Shown: positions 35,101 through 47,300, counted from the stretch's first letter. The stretch is 64,000 bases of DNA from Mesostigma viride (GCA_009746045.1 RPFO01000213.1:13662721-13726720), one strand, 5' to 3'. Notes: a model not told the origin generated them from the letters alone. Translations and numbers: made by a program.

Positions 35101-37478
35101 CAATTCAAGGCAAGGCCTAGTTCCAACTGCCCCGCACAACTTCTCGGCTACGAGTTTTAGAATGAGTACCAATGCAAACCAATTTAAGATTAAGAGATAC
35201 ACTAATGAAGAACGAATGCCCAGCCTCTAAGCACATAGCTGAGATATCCAACTACAATCGACTAATGCCTTCCCTCCATATACTATATCCTTCCAGTAGT
35301 AACACAAAAGGCTATCAAACGTATGCCCACTGCCTATGCGCAGATGCCTGCCTGCTACTGATTGGGCACTGAAGCTCGTATCATGCATCAGGTTGACAAC
35401 GCAGCCTCTCAAAAGCCCAACAAGCTACTGCCGTTTAATCTGCACCTCAGACTTACCAGCAGCACTGCATCCATAAGGAAGCTTGTACTGAACAGTTTGT
35501 AGCTGCCACTTGCCGCCAAGTTGGTCAGCTGTCAAATGGGAGAATGAAAAATAACCGACATAAGGTCAGAGGTGTCAGTCCGGCCCTGGCTGACGCTGTC
35601 ACCTGACAGGGCTTTTGTGTCCCAACAAAGTAGCAGGCTTAGCAAGGCTGAGATTAGTCGCTGTGTGCCCCCAAGACAGCCGAGGAACCTCAGAGCATAT
35701 TCCATCATGCCACCTAAATGTGGTACTATGTAGTGAGGTATTCACATTACTTGTGCCCGCATCAGTTTGAAAAATCCTGGGAACCCGATACACAGACAGT
35801 TGCCATAACCAGGGGCGGGGCCGTGAAGAGAAGGGAGCGCGTATCACGCTTGGAAAGAATGCGTGAGGTGGTACCAGAAGACAACATGGCTGTGACTAGG
35901 AAGGCAGTAAGGCAGACTCTTAACCTTAACCCCTCTATCACTCATGTTCCATGAGTGGCTTAGAACACACAGGAAGGTCTAATGCAGTAGCAAACCCGAG
36001 CAGACTGCACAGACGCATCCGGTTGAGAGCTATTCTAGGTACCCCCGCAAACTTCGGACATAATTATGTTCATTCTTACTTTGTAGGCTGCACTTTTGAG
36101 GTGTCCAACATGAGCAAAGACATGCTACCACTCTTGCGCTACTACGACTTGGGTGGCCTTAGGATCAGGAGTCTCCCATAGTCGAGAAAGTCTGTGAGAG
36201 GCCCTGGGTTCAAAACCTAGTAGTAGCATACCAATACCAATTCAACTTCAACCTGAAAGGTTGGGCTTAGGATGATTACCACTCAGGTAAAGATACTTCG
36301 TAACCCAATGTGTGAAAATCATGATTTCCGGACAACAGCATTTTAGCATTTTAGTGACCATACAAGAGCATGTTCGCCACATAAAAAATGCCAACACAGC
36401 ACATAAAAACAGCACGAGGAATATCAGGCATGCAGTGCTCAACACCCTTACCACAAACGAACGCCTTATCAAGCCATTTGACCAGGTACCTTTCTAAGGA
36501 ACACAACTTGTTCACTACACTTCACAGAATGTCTTACTTAACTTTACCTCCTTAAACATGGGTTGTTGGGCAGAAGGGGGTGAAGTGGCGTTCAAGAATC
36601 AAATGCATGGCATGCAGATTGATATCGCTCAATATGTTATTTAGAATCCTCCCTGGACATTAAGCTTCCGACAACAATGCACCAAGGCATAGTTGACAGG
36701 AAAATTTCCTTGACAAGCCCCTACACTAAAATTGCGGGGGCAATGATCCTAACAACAGCTCTCACCAGCAGTTTGAAAGGCCATCTGATAATCCAGAGGT
36801 TGAAGTCTATGTCCCACGCTCCGGTGTTGGGCGATAGCAGCAAAGCGAAAATCTTCGACAACGATGCGGCAAAATGCATGCAAATTTGCCACGCAGATAG
36901 GGCGTGGGAAGAAAGCAGCAAGCCACGGAGGAAGAACATCGGAGAACAGATTGATGGAAATTATGAGCCGCACAATTGATGAGGTAACCGAAGTTTGTGC
37001 ATTACGCTGCCATTTCCTAGCATGGCCTGAATTGTACAGCAGGCCTAAGAACTAAAAAAGAATACGGTTTCTATGAACAAAAAAAAAGAACAGCACGAGA
37101 GCCAAGGCTGTACCTGGATGTACTGCACGGCCGTGAAGAAAACAGCCACCCTTGTTGTAAACCCTGCTCGTTCTTTTTGCAGGGTGTAGAGAATAGCAAA
37201 AACGTACTCCTGCAAGAAGAAATAGCAATTTATATTTAAGCATTTTATTACAAAAACAAAAATGAATCCAGCGAAAATTTGCGTTCGCAAGTAGAAGCGT
37301 CTAACCTCTAGGCAACCGATTAGCGAATTTGGGTTCCACGGCTGGAAGGCTGACCTACCCTCCATCCATGCCCTCTCCCCAAATCAGGATTGTCCACTTG
37401 TTCGCCCGCTGCGATGATCGACGTTGCCGACGCCGAACTTGCTGCATCGTCATCACTAACTACTGAGGATGGCGCCAT
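11191..37478 (-). CDS. gene A: TmcB/C-like membrane protein with TPR and multiple PAS domains, 27 exons
   Basis: Exons in transcript order: 37478-37359, 37209-37114, 36852-36766, 35528-35457, 34587-34463, 33857-33755, 33143-33014, 32198-31780, 31262-31029, 30620-30381, 29686-29552, 29042-28910, 28306-28056, 27239-26838, 25887-25678, 24893-24702, 24092-23708, 23231-22924 (or to 22840), 22214-21918, 21370-21188, 20662-20525, 18394-18231, 17591-17411, 15895-15657, 14790-14494, 13134-12744, 11643-11191. Phases are compatible throughout and no stop interrupts, giving 1,994 codons (2,022 with the longer exon 18). Nearly all borders are GT-AG; intron 16 uses GC. The start MAPSSVVSDDDA is shared with gene B. 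Family assignment (Tiny macrocysts protein B/C type) is by recall. The role is inferred as a membrane-bound PAS sensor or scaffold; substrate and partners are unknown. Confidence 0.85.
13740..14390. repeat. near-perfect palindrome (arms about 316 bp, 15-nt spacer) in intron 25 of gene A
   Basis: The left arm (about 13740-14056) is mirrored by 14072-14390 around a spacer at 14057-14071. Both arms contain, in order and reversed, the CTTGTTGAAGTAGACG / CGTCTACTTCAATAAG block, the CGCGCGCTAGCAAAATAACA block, a CACAAAAACCTCAAG block and an ACTCCGGGCCAGCCAACGC block. A further direct copy of about 145 bp of the arm (13646-13800 versus 13914-14070) precedes it. Long frames on both strands here are reflections of each other. 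A transcript of intron 25 would fold into a long hairpin. Confidence 0.9.
17650..17783. repeat. (CCAGTC)n hexanucleotide array in intron 22 of gene A
   Basis: About 22 nearly perfect six-base units. It is open in several frames (SQ, PS, WD dipeptides), which is a consequence of the simple sequence and not coding. Confidence 0.95.
17809..17906. repeat. (CCAGGC)n-derived array
   Basis: Six-base CCAGGC units pass into 18-21-base composite units containing CCAGAACCAGGT. It lies 25 bases from the CCAGTC array and probably arose from it. Confidence 0.85.
20040..20412. repeat. 26-bp AT-rich minisatellite in intron 21 of gene A
   Basis: The unit CCCCATATCATATAGGATGA followed by TCATAT repeats about a dozen times and is organised into higher-order blocks separated by a GAAGATCAAGGATGAT spacer. 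It contains the self-complementary ATGATCAT. Confidence 0.95.
22840..29042 (-). other. gene A PAS array, exons 12-18 (residues about 588-1214)
   Basis: PAS 1 spans exons 12-13 (DGVVVI; HVNRAAEKLFGHSGGDIQGK; GHLFPVRLFVNKVE). PAS 2 is exon 14 (TGTITAINKAFRNSFGYSLE; LHRNGSEFPVKATV). PAS 3 runs over the end of exon 14 into exons 15-16 (FTQEIFGYREEKLLKMNVSA; LRANGTTFPMNLE). A fourth, more divergent module starts in exon 16 (LNVLGYEPEEIVGRQ) and a fifth in exons 17-18 (GLFWGYRDEEMLDRNVSMLM; HRDGTVFSAEVEV). Each shows the PAS order of N-x-A/F-G-Y, a GK/RN turn and a (N/D)G-(S/T)-(E/F)-(F/P) strand. No kinase, cyclase or DNA-binding output domain follows. Confidence 0.8.
25920..26250. repeat. three-copy tandem repeat of 108-116 bp in intron 14 of gene A
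   Basis: Units begin GGTGGAAGAAA at about 25928, 26035 and 26151 and run through AAGGGTC, AAACCAAACAC and CGTCCATATGGACCCGATGC. An isolated copy of the intron/exon-15 border sequence (CAAAGATCTCCTG.GTGAA, GGGGACCAGGCGGGGGC) recurs at about 26437-26476, a partial duplication of the exon 15 start. Confidence 0.85.
29552..31262 (-). other. gene A TPR-like helical region, exons 9-11 (residues 385-587)
   Basis: Exon 9 carries LTALEQHPRDPQLHFEFSCF, exon 10 DFSAYLEYMSSLRAALAAHR followed by RFWRTVMQADVSF, and exon 11 KEATAERVYKGALEKHPRAS with LLRAYGLFLEDV. The spacing of A, Y/F, L and P in 30-40 residue helical pairs is that of TPR/HAT-type repeats, a region I recall being annotated as TmcB/TmcC TPR repeats. 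It lies between the membrane bundle and the PAS domains and presumably faces the cytosol. Confidence 0.65.
32330..32640. repeat. 81-bp minisatellite, about four copies, intron 7 of gene A
   Basis: TCGTGCAAGGAT starts repeat at 32341, 32422, 32503 and 32584, an exact 81-base period. The same unit in reverse complement occurs in only about two copies in intron 7 of gene B (52,335-52,500). Confidence 0.95.
36129..36238 (+). repeat. possible tRNA-derived SINE-like repeat
   Basis: GCCTTAGGATCAGGAG, TCGAGAAAGTCTG.GAGAGG and CCTGGGTTCAAAACC occur in order. GGTTCAAAACC resembles a Pol III B box, followed by GTAGTAGCAT, which could pair with CATGCTACCAC at 36120-36130. A related sequence lies at 56,845-56,965 in an unrelated intron of gene B. 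No proper tRNA cloverleaf can be drawn. Confidence 0.3.
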
Positions 37479-38356
37479 AGTGGTTAAATTATCTGCGTTA
37501 AGACATGAGGCATTACGTTAGGCATTACGCTAGGCACGTAGGCACGCGAATAACGAGATGCAACTAGGCATTTTGGCTATTTTTGGCATCCCTGGGTTCA
37601 CTTAACTGTTATATGGAAATAAACTAACACCCATTTCACCGGAAAATAACGAGATGCACCACTGATCTTGGTAGGTCTCGTCGTCGTCCTCGATTGCACA
37701 TTGCCGCCATCTGCCGCCATGGCAATTTTCGGGAACAGCTGCCGGCTTCGGCTTGTAGTTGTTCCTTTAGATCTGTTGCAAGGCAGCTCTATTTTTGCTT
37801 CCCGAATGGCGTCATGAGCCATGCTGAGTGCAGTTCAGTTAAGTTTATAACTCATGATCCGCTCATGACACGTCTGACCGCGACCGTTTGGTTGGTGACG
37901 ATGTCAGGTTGTGTCAGAACTCAGAACTCAGAATTAGTGTGTCCGAACTGCGGCAGGCAACAGTTTTAATTTCACGAGCTGTTGTTAGCTTGTTTGACTT
38001 GCTTACGTCATGCTCGTGCGATCCATAAATGCACGACTGCTTATATTGACTCCTACTTGAAAAGGTGGACACCTGCGCTACTGGGTATCTAGCGATGCAA
38101 CAATTTCATAGTATATTCAACAACAACAACTTGTCCAACTTGGCACGCGATGACAGCAGTTTGGCAGCACGTCGTCAGCATTTCTTGATGTCCGGATTTG
38201 GAAAACCAGTCCAGGCCTGAACTTCACAATGATTACCATGAATGTTTATTGCTAATTGGCACCATTTTTTCATGAACCATGACAAACGATGACTGATTTC
38301 CAAGAAGGCGACAAAGTGGGCTTAAGGTACTGATTGGCCCACTTCTGTATGTAGCA
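37479..38356. promoter_or_regulatory. 878-bp divergent intergenic region between genes A and B
   Basis: The two ATGs, MAPSSVVSDDDA on each side, face away from each other across this space, which must hold both 5' UTRs and both promoters. An AATAACGAGATGCA motif occurs twice near 37550 and 37645. I see no clear TATA box and no extended mirror symmetry, so the two promoters have diverged. Confidence 0.6.
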
Positions 38357-41300
38357 ATGGCTCCATCTTCCGTTGTCAGTGACGATGATGCAAGTTCAAC
38401 ATCGGGAGTTTCGGTGACGGGGGCGGTCGAACAAGTCCCGGCGGATCGTGATGCTTATTTGGGCAAGGGACATGGATGGAGGGTAAGATCTTCTTGTCAG
38501 CAAGTGTTTCGGCAGTACATTGACGCAACGTCGCGCGGGTGGTCATCCAGGCCTGTCGATGCGTAAGAATTCGTCTAATGGCCTACTCGCACGCCTATAG
38601 GGCGCCTCTATAATGGTGAATTGACGAGAGAACGGACTGACTTTCGACGTTTTTTTTTTCTCGCAGGAGCGGGTCTTTGCCGTACTTTATACGCTGCGGA
38701 AAGAGCGGCGGCAGTTGTCCCATCGACTCGCCCTTTTTCTTGTTACCGTGCAGTACATTCAGGTATGGGGCTGACGCTAATCATGAATTGGAGACTTGGA
38801 CATGCCTGGACGTTGCCAAATACATTCGAACACATGTCCGACTCCAGTACAACCTTTCGCATGCTGGTCAACTGCGTGTAGCTGAACCAATTCATCTGTG
38901 GTTTTTCTATTGTGCTACTATTTTTGCATTCGGCAAGTGCATCTATAACTGCCTTACTCAGGCGCCCCCATGATTTGGACGTGCAACTACGGCACCTGTA
39001 TTGACGACGCACTAATGTACGTTACTCCATTGGTTTCCGCAGGTGTTCGCTTTGCTGCTAGCGCCCAACACGGGATCGTGGGACATTAACTTCGATTACT
39101 GGATTATCAGATGGCCTTTCAAGTTGCTGGTAAGTATCGGTATATTGAGCTACAGCCATGCTTTTGGCAATGCTCAGCACACTACACAGTCTTGTGTCGC
39201 GCTTATGCGGGTAGGCGCCATCCCGTGGGACATGTGGGTGCAACTTACGATTTTTCCGAGTTGTCGCTGTTAAAAAAAACGTTTTCTTTCAAAACAAATA
39301 CAACAATGTCTGCTCCAGTCATATGCCAACCTGGAATAGGATTGGTGAGCGCCCAAGCTGAGATGCAGGAATTATGCGGCGGTTACCTCATTCTCATAAA
39401 GACTGCCTCGATCGCATGACCATTTAGGCCTTTTTCATCAAATCCCACACGTCATTGCTTGTCTCACTCGGACAGAATTTGCAACGGGTTTCATGGGCTT
39501 GCCACCAATCTCTGCCACTAAGCAAGCGTGACGCGCAAAGCATGCTCGTAGGGAGAAAATAGGCTTTGCCACCGGTAAGCAAGCACTGCGCAGAAAGCTT
39601 GTGTTGTAGGTACAGGTAACGTGTGCAACATCGTGTGGGTCATACTTTGTAGTCCTTGCAAAGATTAACATGGTCGTTCAAGGTGGGAAGTTGTAGTCTC
39701 TCATATCATCATGCGGTGCTGCATGCGTCAGTACCTTGCGGTTGATCCAGCCCCCTTCCTCACGACTTTGGCCCCTCACGTCACACCGCCTTCACCCCTG
39801 ACGTCATAGTTAGTTTTATTTGGCAATTCGTCGCGTCTCCTCGGTGTAGGGCTTGATCTGCACAGACCTGTGCATTGCCGCCATCTGCCCCCTGTCTATC
39901 AGGATGTATGGCCCCTGCTGTAGAGCCCCAGACTGCGTGGCTGTCACGGCTTGGTGTGATGGCAATGCCAGGCCCTCAATACACGCGGTCTACAGAGACG
40001 CTCCGCGGTGGAGCATTAGTTTCCCAGCGTGGCTGTGCATGACTGCCTGCGCTTCAGCCCTTGTGACCCCGTCCTTTCCTGCCCCAATGGAAGGAGCCAT
40101 GCCAGCTGGCAGGCCAAGTTTTCAGCCACACCTGACACCTGTCACGTTTCTGTTGGCTGGCTTCGGTCCTTTCCTTGGCAGCTGACCAACTTGGTGGGAA
40201 GTGGCAGCTTCAAGCTGTTCCAGGGTTGCTTCATCACCAATGGGGTGGTGCTGGTAAGCAGCTCAGGTTGTGCCACTCGGCAGAACATCGGGGGGGCAAT
40301 CAGGGCAGCTCATGGGTCTTGAAGGACATGGTCAAGTAAGAGTGGTGCTTGCTGGTATGTCCTGCAGACAGGAGAAGGTCCGACATGTCCGTGGCAGTAA
40401 ATAGCTTGAGCAAAGGAAAAGTGCTAGTCGCTCAGAAAGTGTGTTGCAAGTGGATGCCAGCACGCGCGTGCATGTAGCACCCACTGCCTGCGCATAGAGC
40501 CCGTCTGTCTCTTGGTGTTTGGGGGAAGGCATCAATGGCAACGTGCATAAAATGCCACAGCTTCAGCAAACTGGGTATCCATACTTGCCCACCGAATGTC
40601 GGCTCGATGGGTGTCCATACTTGCCCACCGAATGTCGGCTCGATGGGTGTCCATACTTGCCCACCGAATGTTGGCTCGATGGGTGTCCATACTTGCCCAC
40701 CGAATGTCGGCTCGATGGGTGTCCATACATGCCCACCACATGTCGGCTCGATGGGCACCACTGAGCAGACATCCGCGGCAATGGTGGTTTGCCTACCATT
40801 CTGACCCAGTTCATTCGGCCGACCTGCATCCCAGAGGGTTGGTCCAAATGCTCCCAGAAGGCTTTCCGTCTTCGCCGGAGCTTTTCTGCTTTGTGTGCCT
40901 CCTTGGTTCTTCTTGCTTGCCACAAGCAAAGAATGTGCTTGCGAATCGGTCGTGTAGCTCTGCTGGAGGGTTTGCTTGTTCGACTGATTGCATGAGCCTT
41001 ATCATCACGGAATGCTATGCTGATGTCAGTTACGTAATTACTGCAATGACTTGCGTGTGCAAAGCCATGTGTTGTTGAATTCCGCTAGTAATGCTGTACA
41101 TACACTTTGGATGCATGATGCTTGTTGCATGTCTCCCGTCCTTTTCTCCAAAGCATGCTATCACTGCACCCGCCAGCAGATGTCTGGACTGTTATTTTCG
41201 GTTCGCTTCCCAGTCCATGTCTTTGCTGCCTGCGGTGCATGACTTCATGTGATTTGACCATGACCCCAATCAATAGTCAATTGGCTCCTTTCCTCACATC

Positions 41301-44300
41301 CTCTACCTGCCCTTCTCCTTGCCGCCTGCAGTGCATTTCCGGCCTCGCCACTGCCTGGATTGCGGTCAACCGCAAACCAGGCGCCACCAAGCTGGTGTCC
41401 AAGGCGCTGCTCTTCCTCATCACGGCCACCGCCAAGCTGTTCACCGTCTATTTTGGGTGCGTGGCGCGCATGACGACACTGCCAGTTCTTGCGATGCCAT
41501 GCCGTGAGCCTAGAGAAAAGAATCGGGGGGGAGGTGGCATGGAAGTCTCGTCTTGATTATGGTTAATCATGGCTTCTACTTGCTCTCATGGGTGTCGTGT
41601 ATAGACATATAGTGCACCAATTACAGGTTTAGGGTTTAGGGTTAAGGGTTTAGGGTTTAGTACACTTATAACAGGTTCTGTTATGCATGTAAGCAGGGGG
41701 CGGGGGGGGGGGGGGGGGGGAAGTGGGAGGTCAAGGGGAGTTGCTCTGGACATTGTCTCCATCGGTACCTCTCTATCATGGTGGCCACCCCGACTGGTCT
41801 CCATCGGTGCCTCTCTATCATGGTCACCACCCCGACTGGTCTCCATCGGTGCCTCTCTATCATGGTCGCCACCCCGACTGGTCTCCATCGGTGCCTCTCT
41901 ATCATGGTGGCCACCCCGACTGGTCTCCATCGGTACCTCTCTATCATGGTCACCACCCCGACTGGTCTCCATCGGTGCCTCTCTATCATGGTCACCACCC
42001 GACTGGTCTCCATCGGTGCCTCTCTATCATGGTGGCCACCCCGACTGGTCTCCATCGGTGCCTCTCTATCATGGTCACCACCCCGACTGGTCTCCATCGG
42101 TGCCTCTCTATCATGGTCACCACCCGACTGGTCTCCATCGGTGCCTCTCTATCATGGTGGCCACCCGACTGGTCTCCATCGGTGCCTCTCTATCATGGTC
42201 ACCACCCCGACTGGTCTCCATCGGTGCCTCTCTATCATGGTCACCACCCCGACTGGTCTCCATCGGTGCCTCTCTATCATGGTCGCCACCCCGATTGGTC
42301 TCCATCGGTGCCTCTCTATCATGGTCACCACCCCGACTGGTCTCCATCGGTGCCTCTCTATCATGGTCACCACCCCGACTGGTCTCCATCGGTGCCTCTC
42401 TATCATGGTCGCCACCCCGACTGGTCTCCATCGGTGCCTCTCTATCATGGTCACCACCCCGACTGGTCTCCATCGGTGCCTCTCTATCATGGTCGCCACC
42501 CCGACTGGTCTCCATCGGTGCCTCTCTATCATGGTCACCACCCCGACTGGTCTCCATCGGTGCCTCTCTATCATGGTCGCCACCCCGACTGGTCTCCATC
42601 GGTGCCTCTCTATCATGGTCACCACCCCGACTGGTCTCCATCGGTACCTCTCTATCATGGTCACCACCCCGACTGGTCTCCATCGGTGCCTCTCTATCAT
42701 GGTCACCACCCGACTGGTCTCCATCGGTGCCTCTCTATCATGGTCGCCACCCCGACTGGTCTCCATCGGTGCCTCTCTATCATGGTGGCCACCCCGACTG
42801 GTCTCCATCGGTGCCTCTCTATCATGGTCACCACCCCGATTGGTCTCCATCGGTGCCTCTCTATCATGGTCACCACCCCGACTGGTCTCCATCGGTGCCT
42901 CTCTATCATGGTCGCCACCCGACTGGTCTCCATCGGTGCCTCTCTATCATGGTCACCACCCCGACTGGTCTCCATCGGTGCCTCTCTATCATGGTCACCA
43001 CCCCGACTGGTCTCCATCGGTGCCTCTCTATCATGGTCACCACCCCGACTGGTCTCCATCGGTGCCTCTCTATCATGGTGGCCACCCCGACTGGTCTCCA
43101 TCGGTGCCTCTCTATCATGGTCACCACCCGACTGGTCTCCATCGGTGCCTCTCTATCATGGTCACCACCCCGACTGGTCTCCATCGGTGCCTCTCTATCA
43201 TGGTCGCCACCCCGACTGGTCTCCATCGGTGCCTCTCTATCATGGTGGCCACCCCGACTGGTCTCCATCGGTGCCTCTCTATCATGGTCGCCACCCCGAC
43301 TGGTCTCCATCGGTGCCTCTCTATCATGGTCGCCACCCCGACTGGTCTCCATCGGTGCCTCTCTATCATGGTCACCACCCCGACTGGTCTCCATCGGTGC
43401 CTCTCTATCATGGTGGCCACCCCGACTGGTCTCCATCGGTGCCTCTCTATCATGGTCGCCACCCCGACTGGTCTCCATCGGTGCCTCTCTATCATGGTCA
43501 CCACCCCGACTGGTCTCCATCGGTGCCTCTCTATCATGGTCACCACCCCGACTGGTCTCCATCGGTGCCTCTCTATCATGGTCGCCACCCCGACTGGTCT
43601 CCATCGGTGCCTCTCTATCATGGTCACCACCCCGACTGGTCTCCATCGGTGCCTCTCTATCATGGTCACCACCCGACTGGTCTCCATCGGTGCCTCTCTA
43701 TCATGGTCACCACCCCGACTGGTCTCCATCGGTGCCTCTCTATCATGGTCACCACCCCGACTGGTCTCCATCGGTGCCTCTCTATCATGGTCGCCACCCC
43801 GACTGGTCTCCATCGGTGCCTCTCTATCATGGTCACCACCCCGACTGGTCTCCATCGGTGCCTCTCTATCATGGTCGCCACCCCGACTGGTCTCCATCGG
43901 TGCCTCTCTATCATGGTCACCACCCCGACTGGTCTCCATCGGTGCCTCTCTATCATGGTCACCACCCGACTGGTCTCCATCGGTGCCTCTCTATCATGGT
44001 CACCACCCGACTGGTCTCCATCGGTGCCTCTCTATCATGGTCACCACCCGACTGGTCTCCATCGGTGCCTCTCTATCATGGTCACCACCCGACTGGTCTC
44101 CATCGGTGCCTCTCTATCATGGTCGCCACCCCGACTGGTCTCCATCGGTGCCTCTCTATCATGGTCACCACCCCGACTGGTCTCCATCGGTGCCTCTCTA
44201 TCATGGTCACCACCCCGACTGGTCTCCATCGGTGCCTCTCTATCATGGTCACCACCCCGACTGGTCTCCATCGGTGCCTCTCTATCATGGTCGCCACCCC

Positions 44301-47300
44301 GACTGGTCTCCATCGGTGCCTCTCTATCATGGTCACCACCCCGACTGGTCTCCATCGGTGCCTCTCTATCATGGTCACCACCCGACTGGTCTCCATCGGT
44401 GCCTCTCTATCATGGTGGCCACCCCGACTGGTCTCCATCGGTGCCTCTCTATCATGGTCGCCACCCCGACTGGTCTCCATCGGTGCCTCTCTATCATGGT
44501 CGCCACCCCGACTGGTCTCCATCGGTGCCTCTCTATCATGGTCACCACCCCGACTGGTCTCCATCGGTGCCTCTCTATCATGGTCACCACCCGACTGGTC
44601 TCCATCGGTGCCTCTCTATCATGGTCACCACCCGACTGGTCTCCATCGGTGCCTCTCTATCATGGTCGCCACCCCGACTGGTCTCCATCGGTGCCTCTCT
44701 ATCATGGTCGCCACCCCGACTGGTCTCCATCGGTGCCTCTCTATCATGGTCACCACCCCGACTGGTCTCCATCGGTGCCTCTCTATCATGGTCACCACCC
44801 GACTGGTCTCCATCGGTGCCTCTCTATCATGGTCACCACCCGACTGGTCTCCATCGGTGCCTCTCTATCATGGTCACCACCCGACTGGTCTCCATCGGTG
44901 CCTCTCTATCATGGTCGCCACCCCGACTGGTCTCCATCGGTGCCTCTCTATCATGGTCGCCACCCCGACTGGTCTCCATCGGTGCCTCTCTATCATGGTC
45001 ACCACCCGACTGGTCTCCATCGGTGCCTCTCTATCATGGTCGCCACCCCGACTGGTCTCCATCGGTGCCTCTCTATCATGGTCACCACCCGACTGGTCTC
45101 CATCGGTGCCTCTCTATCATGGTCACCACCCCGACTGGTCTCCATCGGTGCCTCTCTATCATGGTGGCCACCCCGACTGGTCTCCATCGGTGCCTCTCTA
45201 TCATGGTCACCACCCCGACTGGTCTCCATCGGTGCCTCTCTATCATGGTCACCACCCCGACTGGTCTCCATCGGTGCCTCTCTATCATGGTCACCACCCC
45301 TCTATCATGGTCACCACCCCGACTGGTCTCCATCGGTGCCTCTCTATCATGGTCACCACCCCGACTGGTCTCCATCGGTGCCTCTCTATCATGGTCACCA
45401 CCCCGACTGGTCTCCATCGGTGCCTCTCTATCATGGTGGCCACCCCGACTGGTCTCCATCGGTGCCTCTCTATCATGGTCACCACCCCGACTGGTCTCCA
45501 TCGGTGCCTCTCTATCATGGTGGCCACCCGACTGGTCTCCATCGGTGCCTCTCTATCATGGTCACCACCCCGACTGGTCTCCATCGGTGCCTCTCTATCA
45601 TGGTCACCACCCCGACTGGTCTCCATCGGTGCCTCTCTATCATGGTCACCACCCCGACTGGTCTCCATCGGTGCCTCTCTATCATGGTCACCACCCCGAC
45701 TGGTCTCCATCGGTGCCTCTCTATCATGGTCACCACCCCGACTGGTCTCCATCGGTGCCTCTCTATCATGGTGGCCACCCCGACTGGTCTCCATCGGTGC
45801 CTCTCTATCATGGTCACCACCCCGACTGGTCTCCATCGGTGCCTCTCTATCATGGTGGCCACCCGACTGGTCTCCATCGGTGCCTCTCTATCATGGTCGC
45901 CACCCCGACTGGTCTCCATCGGTGCCTCTCTATCATGGTCACCACCCCGACTGGTCTCCATCGGTGCCTCTCTATCATGGTCACCACCCCGACTGGTCTC
46001 CATCGGTGCCTCTCTATCATGGTCGCCACCCCGACTGGTCTCCATCGGTGCCTCTCTATCATGGTCGCCACCCCGACTGGTCTCCATCGGTGCCTCTCTA
46101 TCATGGTCACCACCCGACTGGTCTCCATCGGTGCCTCTCTATCATGGTCGCCACCCGACTGGTCTCCATCGGTGCCTCTCTATCATGGTCACCACCCCGA
46201 CTGGTCTCCATCGGTGCCTCTCTATCATGGTCACCACCCCGACTGGTCTCCATCGGTGCCTCTCTATCATGGTCGCCACCCCGACTGGTCTCCATCGGTG
46301 CCTCTCTATCATGGTCGCCACCCGACTGGTCTCCATCGGTGCCTCTCTATCATGGTCACCACCCCGACTGGTCTCCATCGGTGCCTCTCTATCATGGTCA
46401 CCACCCCGACTGGTCTCCATCGGTGCCTCTCTATCATGGTGGCCACCCCGACTGGTCTCCATCGGTGCCTCTCTATCATGGTCACCACCCCGACTGGTCT
46501 CCATCGGTGCCTCTCTATCATGGTCGCCACCCCGACTGGTCTCCATCGGTGCCTCTCTATCATGGTCACCACCCCGACTGGTCTCCATCGGTGCCTCTCT
46601 ATCATGGTCGCCACCCCGACTGGTCTCCATCGGTGCCTCTCTATCATGGTCGCCACCCCGACTGGTCTCCATCGGTGCCTCTCTATCATGGTGGCCACCC
46701 CGACTGGTCTCCATCGGTGCCTCTCTATCATGGTCACCACCCCGACTGGTCTCCATCGGTGCCTCTCTATCATGGTCACCACCCGACTGGTCTCCATCGG
46801 TGCCTCTCTATCATGGTCACCACCCCGACTGGTCTCCATCGGTGCCTCTCTATCATGGTCGCCACCCCGACTGGTCTCCATCGGTGCCTCTCTATCATGG
46901 TCGCCACCCGACTGGTCTCCATCGGTGCCTCTCTATCATGGTCGCCACCCCGACTGGTCTCCATCGGTGCCTCTCTATCATGGTCGCCACCCCGACTGGT
47001 CTCCATCGGTGCCTCTCTATCATGGTGGCCACCCGACTGGTCTCCATCGGTGCCTCTCTATCATGGTCACCACCCGACTGGTCTCCATCGGTGCCTCTCT
47101 ATCATGGTCGCCACCCCGACTGGTCTCCATCGGTGCCTCTCTATCATGGTCGCCACCCCGACTGGTCTCCATCGGTGCCTCTCTATCATGGTCGCCACCC
47201 GACTGGTCTCCATCGGTGCCTCTCTATCATGGTCGCCACCCCGACTGGTCTCCATCGGTGCCTCTCTATCATGGTCACCACCCCGACTGGTCTCCATCGG

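Larger units (their letters stand above)
31780..37478 (-). other. gene A N-terminal membrane region, exons 1-8 (residues 1-384)
   Basis: After a polar N-terminus ending GRGHGWR there are about eight hydrophobic spans: VAVFFTAVQYIQIFALLL (exons 2-3), a span across exons 4-5 (VLLCISGLATAWIAV), LVSKALLFLITATAKLFTVY plus FMVSCLDIFLAM (exons 5-6), GFVAAGMAVIYAAMAVL (exon 7), and four in exon 8 (CVALVLFASCKVLLVFAV, ALMLCCLVPLVLIV, AFQYATLTLMATCIF, TIIMMALWVPVGGAGYLML). This matches the multi-span N-terminus I associate with TmcB/C-type proteins. Exon 8 (139 full codons) is by far the largest of this block. Confidence 0.75.

Noticed and set aside
36129-36238. Functional tRNA gene
   Set aside because: There is a B-box-like motif but no plausible D arm, anticodon arm or consistent acceptor stem.
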